Below are positions 10,323 to 13,175 of a stretch of 13,175 nucleotides of DNA, in pieces. A program made the translations under genes and the position numbers. The stretch's first letter is position 1. Every line of letters starts with the position of its first letter. The stretch comes from Thermomucor indicae-seudaticae (Eukaryota > Mucoromycota > Mucoromycetes > Mucorales > Lichtheimiaceae). Where the stretch lies: positions 1 to 13,175 of the forward strand of contig JSYX01000783.1 in assembly GCA_000787465.1 (NCBI GenBank), given 5' to 3'. A model generated the notes under the pieces. That model ran no database searches, was not told where the DNA came from, and saw nothing but the letters and a program-made list of their open reading frames with translations.

Positions 10323-10641
10323 TATGTAGAAAACTAGCACTAATTTGATTCAGATCTGGAATGAGCCTTTGCAGCATTGCAGGAGCTCCCTGCATTTGTG
10401 CACGCCAAGTCTGGACTGTTATGACGTGGGTATTTAAGAACCTTGGCTGTTGCCAAGTTTCGATTTTGTCATGAACAGCGCCCAAACGCGTATTGACACA
10501 CACACACACACGCACACAACGGGTGGCTTACACTCGGTCACTCAAGCAACCAAGCAAAGCAGCGTCACTTAGTATTGGCAGTGGATCGGCAAGGCTGCAA
10601 CCGGGGCTATGCAAGGCATACCTAAGCTTCAAGCGCTCCAT
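10318..10641 (-). CDS. Possible small gene, splicing unresolved
   Basis: A minus-strand frame open from 10515 to a TAA at 10318-10320 reads like real protein, especially the last 42 residues (QTWRAQMQGAPAMLQRLIPD, then NQISASFLHK), which look helical and amphipathic. I do not recognise the family. Upstream on the same strand are TATAAAAG (10745-10738), an ATG at 10641 starting MERLKL, and a donor-like GTATGC at 10621. A branch-like TACTAAG lies inside the putative intron. One acceptor (CAG at 10447) would give a last exon of 10446-10318. No single splice model joins the pieces convincingly, so the coordinates are a bracket and not a defined CDS. It may instead be a remnant. Confidence 0.28.
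10496..10518. repeat. CA dinucleotide microsatellite
   Basis: About eight CA units followed by an imperfect CGCACACAA. It lies inside the poorly understood gap between H3 and PRMT5, within or beside a possible intron of the small candidate gene. Confidence 0.85.
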
Positions 10642-10737
10642 CACCCCAGAAGGCCTGGTCCGACCACGTTCTCTACAAACATTGTGGTTCGTTGAAAATA
10701 TGGGCGTGAGAGAAACAGGAGTGCCGGTGGGAGAGCG

Positions 10738-10745
10738 CTTTTATA
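10738..10745 (-). promoter_or_regulatory. TATA-box-like TATAAAAG
   Basis: Exact TATAAAAG on the minus strand. The next minus-strand ATGs are at 10682 (closed after 13 codons) and 10641, so it is placed as expected for a promoter of a small gene in 10318-10641. Its function is inferred from position. Confidence 0.35.
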
Positions 10746-10773
10746 CCGCTTTTCATTTGCCAGTCACTGTTTA

Positions 10774-10983
10774 CGCATGCTTATGCACTTCATGTGAACA
10801 TTCCGAGGAGGCATGGGCCCAGCCATAACGGGTTAGTCTCGGAAGGAGAACGGGATAGCGGTCGATCCAGTCCGCCGCAGCGATCACTGCCATTTCGTAA
10901 TTTGGAAGTCCTCCATAAATCCTAACAAGTCCAGAAACTTGTCCGTCTGCAGGATTGTGTATTTTTGACGTCTCTTCAAGAAC
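10774..10983 (-). pseudogene. Protein-like 70-codon open frame without start, possible gene relic
   Basis: A minus-strand frame bounded by TAA on both sides (10986-10984 and 10773-10771). It has no early ATG, but its middle reads like conserved protein: GLVRIYGGLPNYEMAVIAAA followed by DWIDRYPVLLP. To me this resembles the start of a periplasmic-binding-protein-like (ANF receptor type) ligand domain, where a similar stretch precedes the first helix. That is an impression, not a match I can prove. Short segments in other frames further along the same strand (VENVVGPGLLG near 10675, IAPVAALPIHCQY near 10605) would fit the same domain if the gene had decayed by frameshifts. Alternatives are an exon of a small real gene, or chance. 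Confidence 0.3.
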
Positions 10984-11318
10984 TTAGACTCGGCAACCAC
11001 CTCATAGTGGAAGATAGAGCTTCTACAAATTGTCGTGGAACTACAAAGTAAAAAGCGGACAGATAAAGGCGGCTTCAATAAACCAGTATAAGACTGTTCA
11101 AACGGTGAATTTTGCTGGGGGCAGCAACACAGATATTTCTTTACAATCAACATGGAGAGTTAACCCACACGTCAACTGACACTTCACGCGATGAAAAGGC
11201 GTCAATAAGACTTGAGTCATTGTTATAAACACGACACCACTATGTTATGCAAACCCAGGATACAGAGGGCTGTATGTATATACGCAACAACAACTAGACT
11301 AATAGGGGTGAAGACTGT

Positions 11319-12037
<719 letters not shown>

Positions 12038-12075
12038 TTAAGAGAAAAGAACAATGGAGGGAGGAATCAATACCG

Positions 12076-12092
12076 TTTTTAAATGTATAATT
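12076..12092 (-). promoter_or_regulatory. TATA-like element of histone H3
   Basis: Minus-strand AATTATACATTTAAAAA lies 57-73 bases upstream of the H3 ATG, a normal place for a core promoter. The sequence is only TATA-like, so its role is inferred. Confidence 0.4.
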
Positions 12093-12571
12093 CAAACTCC
12101 GCCTCCTCTAATGCGGCAGACTCTAACTGTGGTTCTCGCATTGATCCACGAATAAGTGCGCTATGTTGTCATATTAAGCATAGCTGACAGTGTACCGTTA
12201 GACTAATTTCGTAAACTCGGACGATATATCAAGGATGCTACTGTAGCTTTCTGTGAGAACAAAGTTTTACAAATTAATCTCTATATTTGTGTATCTCTTT
12301 GCTGCGCGCATACTGATTTTATTTTCTTCACACGGCAAAATTAAAGTTCAACTTTAGATATTGTCCTTATCCTGATCACTTGTCTCTTTCTTATGGATAA
12401 ACAGTTTTGCATATAACAGTTAAACGTGAATGTGACCAGTCTCTCCCAAAGTCAATTCGTTTTAGGTACTGACAAATTCGATAACCACATAGTTAAATGT
12501 TAGAGTCAACAGTACTTGTAGTTTGGCTCGGGGGTATTTGTGTGGTTCCAGTACTGTACGAAGATGCTTCG

Positions 12572-12598
12572 GGATGACGGATAAGAGGGTCATCCGTC
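12572..12598. repeat. Overlapping inverted repeats
   Basis: GGATGAC (12572-12578) can pair with GTCATCC (12589-12595), and GACGGAT (12576-12582) can pair with ATCCGTC (12592-12598). The two 7-bp stems exclude each other. No associated gene is visible. Confidence 0.6.
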
Positions 12599-13175
12599 GC
12601 CTCTTGGCACACGCTGAAGAGCTGTTGTATCCAGCATCTGTGCATTGCTTAGTTTGGTTCAAGAAGTTTGAATTATATAAGAGTAGCATTCAGATATCTT
12701 TTGTTAACTTATACTTTGGATCAATATATCATTTCAAGTAGCAAGCTTCTTGTCAGGACGTTTCGGTCATCATCATGGGTTGCTCTCGTTCGTGGGTAAA
12801 CCTGAATTAAAGCTCTTTTTAACTATTCGTCGATGAGTCACACCAACGGAAGTGGGCTGTGTCAGCCAAGACTATTTAAGCAGAGACACGCAGCAATCGA
12901 TTGGTTTCCTTTCAGACTACTGGTTTTTGAAAAATGTTTGTGTTGCTCGAAAAATCCTTTTTGCGTCAGTTATAATCCAAGTTCAAAACATAAAGCATGA
13001 TCTACGTCAGTAAAATTCCACATTTGGACCGAATAAAAGAAAGTACAGGTTTACTCTTTAAAATTTGCGGTAATGTACAAAAGATTTTGCGCAGAGATAA
13101 CAAAACGATTTACAGAAAAGGGATATAATAAATTACGGAAAAGAGAAATCAGAATATACGGTCAGTCCATTTGTC

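Noticed and set aside
12462..12741. Overlapping 70-75-codon frames on both strands
   Set aside because: No motif, no start context and no neighbouring exons; typical random open frames.

Overview
The window is a compact, intron-rich eukaryotic segment that is most likely fungal. An early-diverging filamentous fungus (Mucoromycota-like) is my best guess. The evidence is the many short introns (mostly 53-78 nt, GT..AG), a histone H3 of the yeast/fungal type, a DNF-type phospholipid flippase, a PRMT5/Skb1 orthologue and a secreted pepsin-like protein. The lineage is inferred from protein style, not proven.

All four confident genes lie on the minus strand. In transcription order from the right edge they are: histone H3 (12019-11319, 5 exons, 136 aa); PRMT5, the type II protein arginine methyltransferase (10081-7613, 10 exons, 630 aa); a P4-ATPase lipid flippase of the DNF1/2 kind (7231-2809, 6 exons, 1370 aa); and a secreted aspartic-protease-fold protein (2160-309, 8 exons, about 479 aa). 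I rebuilt all exons by hand from splice signals and family conservation. Each model closes exactly in frame. The protease model requires one disputable 30-nt intron.

The right-hand 1.15 kb (12020-13175) is the H3 upstream region and holds no gene I can recognise; no H4 gene is visible. The 1.2-kb gap between H3 and PRMT5 (10082-11318) is the least explained part. It contains a 70-codon protein-like open frame without a start (10774-10983), a TATA box, a short open frame ending in a stop that overlaps an AATAAA hexamer (10318-10515), and CA and TA microsatellites. It probably holds a small unannotated gene, a decayed gene, or both.

The genes do not form a pathway. They are a housekeeping set: chromatin, arginine methylation, membrane asymmetry and a secreted protein. 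The most interesting protein is the aspartic-protease homologue. It keeps the fold, the signal peptide and the C-terminal signature, but its second catalytic aspartate appears to be lost and its first DTG reads DTS, so it is predicted to be a non-catalytic pseudoprotease. I did not find a clear new multi-gene system.
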